From: Spirochaetaceae bacterium
GTDB taxonomy: Bacteria; Spirochaetota; Spirochaetia; Treponematales; Breznakiellaceae
Length of the DNA: 8,479 bases
Reading direction: 5' to 3'
Assembly (NCBI GenBank): GCA_031284085.1
Contig: JAITAM010000199.1
Coordinates: 1 to 8,479, forward strand
Shown here: positions 7,656-8,479 of the stretch, one piece after another
How the letters are laid out: every line of letters begins with the position of its first letter
Position numbering within the stretch: the first letter of the stretch is position 1
The notes under the pieces: model-generated
Told to the model about the DNA's origin: nothing
Databases searched by the model: none
Seen by the model: only the letters and a program-made list of their open reading frames with translations
Position numbers and translations under genes: made by a program

Positions 7656-8204
7656 TTGCCATTTTTTATCTTTGTCAACCAACTCCAAAAATCTTGAGGG
7701 CAACTAGGGCGGGCAAATTGTGCCTGAGCAACGGTCTGGGAATGAAACATAATGCAATAGCCTAGGGCATGTTCAAAGTAGACAAACTACCGCTCCGGGG
7801 CGTTTTTCCTGGACAATCTGAAGGTAACCATCCCTCTATCCCCTACGGTTACTGCGTGTATCTTCGTGTTCCGTTCTCCTCATCTCTTCTTTTATTGCTT
7901 GCAAATCATTTTTTTCAGCCTGATGAGTGTGAGGATGCGTTTCGACCGTGGTCGAATCAAGAGAGCATAGTCCTGATAAAAATAATCTTTAAATAGAGGA
8001 TCCAGTTCTTGAAGTGGAGGATTTACTCTCCGAAGCGGCTCAGTTTCTTTCTCTGACGAAAACTGTGTTCTAGACCGTGAACGGCTCATTTTTTTACAGC
8101 ATTTGCGCCATCTAAACCTTAAAGTACCCCATTCTAACTGATCGGTGGCGATTCCATTTTACCACACGAATCAGAACCTAAAATACCTGCCTCCACGGCC
8201 TGTT
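7656..8204. other. unrecognised, probably degenerate region
   Basis: No intact gene is recognised. On the - strand a frame with one TAG runs from about 7834 to 7583 (MVTFRLSRKNAPER, stop, then FVYFEHALGYCIMFHS and onward), overlapping the transglutaminase relic out of frame. Further right is the small frame described separately at 7836-8089. The stretch 8090-8204 is blank apart from GGTAAAATGG-like and GGTACTTTAAGG-like - strand motifs that faintly resemble multiple terminal repeats of some transposons. I see no RNA gene. Confidence 0.4.
7836..8089 (-). pseudogene. small hypothetical reading frame, possibly frameshifted
   Basis: I do not recognise this. From ATG at 8089 the - strand reads MSRSRSRTQFSSEKETEPLR, RVNPPLQELDPLFKDYF and YQDYALL. 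A frame change at about 7957 would continue as DSTTVETHPHTHQAEKNDLQ, AIKEEMRRTEHEDTRSNRRG and stop at 7836-7838, a hydrophilic product of about 83 residues. Without the shift the frame ends at 7892 after 65 residues with a basic tail (RPRSKRILTLIRLKK). The shifted version has more natural composition (acidic and basic residues mixed, helical). No Shine-Dalgarno is evident before the ATG. It may be a relic of a mobile gene, or chance. Confidence 0.25.
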
Positions 8205-8205
8205 G

Positions 8206-8280
8206 GCAAAAACCGTACGCCCATCCTTGATACTGGCGTCGAAAACTCAGAAACAGGCTGTGCCTACTAGGAAGACAGGC
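8206..8280 (+). repeat. fifth copy of the dispersed repeat, inverted
   Basis: GCAAAAACCGTAC, then TTGATACTGGCGTCGAAAAC, then GAAACAGGCTGTGCCTACT match, in order and spacing, the - strand of the units at 4008-4122 (GCAAAAAGCCGTAC, TGATACCAGCGCCGAA, GGAACAGCCTGCGCCTGCTT). It is diverged but collinear over about 60 bases. Like them it ends in an inverted CCTG/CAGGC pair. It lies about 110 bp upstream of gyrA. Confidence 0.6.
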
Positions 8281-8352
8281 CTTTGGTAGACTTTTTGCAA
8301 AGAGAGATGAAGGCTTTGTCAGGTTGAAGTTGAAGTGGAAGATTTAAGTCCC

Positions 8353-8382
8353 TCGACACAGTAGGGGGAATTGTGCTATTAT
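8353..8382 (+). promoter_or_regulatory. gyrA promoter, predicted leaderless
   Basis: -35 TCGACA (8353-8358), 18-bp spacer, -10 TATTAT (8377-8382) preceded by TGC, an extended -10. Each hexamer differs from consensus at one position. Six bases (ACAAAA) separate the -10 from the gyrA ATG at 8389, so transcription should begin at or beside the A of the ATG. The only purine-rich run, GGGGG (8364-8368), is over 20 nt upstream and mostly in the promoter spacer, so it cannot act as a ribosome site on this transcript. Confidence 0.7.
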
Positions 8383-8388
8383 ACAAAA

Positions 8389-8479
8389 ATGAATAAACAA
8401 AATACTGGAAAGATCATTCCTATAGCAATAGAAGATGAAGTAAAAACTGCGTACTTAAATTACGCTATGTCAGTTATCG
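8389..8479 (+). CDS. gyrA: DNA gyrase subunit A, 5' end only
   Basis: Gyrase A carries the DNA breakage and rejoining activity of the type II topoisomerase that introduces negative supercoils using ATP (with GyrB). Only 30 codons lie inside the window: MNKQNTGKIIPIAIEDEVKT and then AYLNYAMSVI. The block I-E-x-E-x-x-x-x-YL-x-YAMSVI is the highly conserved N-terminal start of GyrA/ParC, just before the 'GRALPD' motif and well before the catalytic Tyr, which are off the right edge. ParC is the main alternative; its N-termini are similar, but the near-perfect YLNYAMSVI spacing favours GyrA. The ATG is the only reasonable start, though it lacks a Shine-Dalgarno; a strong promoter abuts it. Confidence 0.88.
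   Translation, partial: MNKQNTGKIIPIAIEDEVKTAYLNYAMSVI

Noticed and set aside
8090..8185. IS21-like multiple terminal repeats
   Set aside because: GGTAAAATGG and GGTACTTTAAGG motifs on the - strand match each other only weakly and no IstA/IstB coding sequence is found nearby.

Overview
The window looks like chromosomal DNA of a host-associated spirochaete, most probably a Treponema. The GroEL has a treponeme-like N-terminus ([12 protein letters not shown]) and a very short Gly-Met tail. The flagellar rod genes flgF-flgG are preceded by a good sigma-28 promoter, and base composition is moderate to AT-rich. The genus call rests on protein resemblance from memory, not on a search.

Layout. 1-1766: groEL on the + strand with a strong ribosome binding site. 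1767-1894: a short convergent intergenic region with a strong hairpin terminator that can serve both sides, plus a near-perfect palindrome just after flgG. 1895-3707: flgF then flgG, transcribed leftwards from a sigma-28-type promoter at 3731-3757. 3741-5994: a graveyard of mobile DNA. It holds four diverged copies of a repeat of about 50-70 bp (3853-4139), then a decayed IS3-family element (from about 4150), whose OrfB 3' end is interrupted by a decayed, half-deleted IS256-family element on the other strand (about 5130-5905). The last codons of the IS3 OrfB seem to resume at 5906-5998. 5995-6951: an intact NitT/TauT-type (NMT1-like) ABC transporter substrate-binding protein gene on the - strand, without its permease or ATPase here. 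7135-7652: an unannotated pseudogene of a transglutaminase-like protein on the - strand. 7653-8352: mostly unrecognised sequence with a frameshifted small reading frame and a fifth, distant copy of the repeat. 8389-8479: the first 30 codons of gyrA on the + strand.

How the parts relate. groEL (protein folding), flgFG (flagellar rod) and gyrA (DNA supercoiling) are core genes. Between flgF and gyrA lies about 4.7 kb of decayed accessory DNA in which only the transporter binding-protein gene looks intact. groEL, flgG and flgF have classical Shine-Dalgarno sites. The binding-protein gene and gyrA share a different arrangement: a near-consensus -35/-10 with an 18-bp spacer, exactly 6 nt between the -10 and ATG, and no Shine-Dalgarno, as expected for leaderless mRNAs.

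No wholly new biological system is evident. The best leads are the paired leaderless promoters, the dispersed repeat family, the nested insertion sequences with a preserved frameshift site, and the transglutaminase relic.
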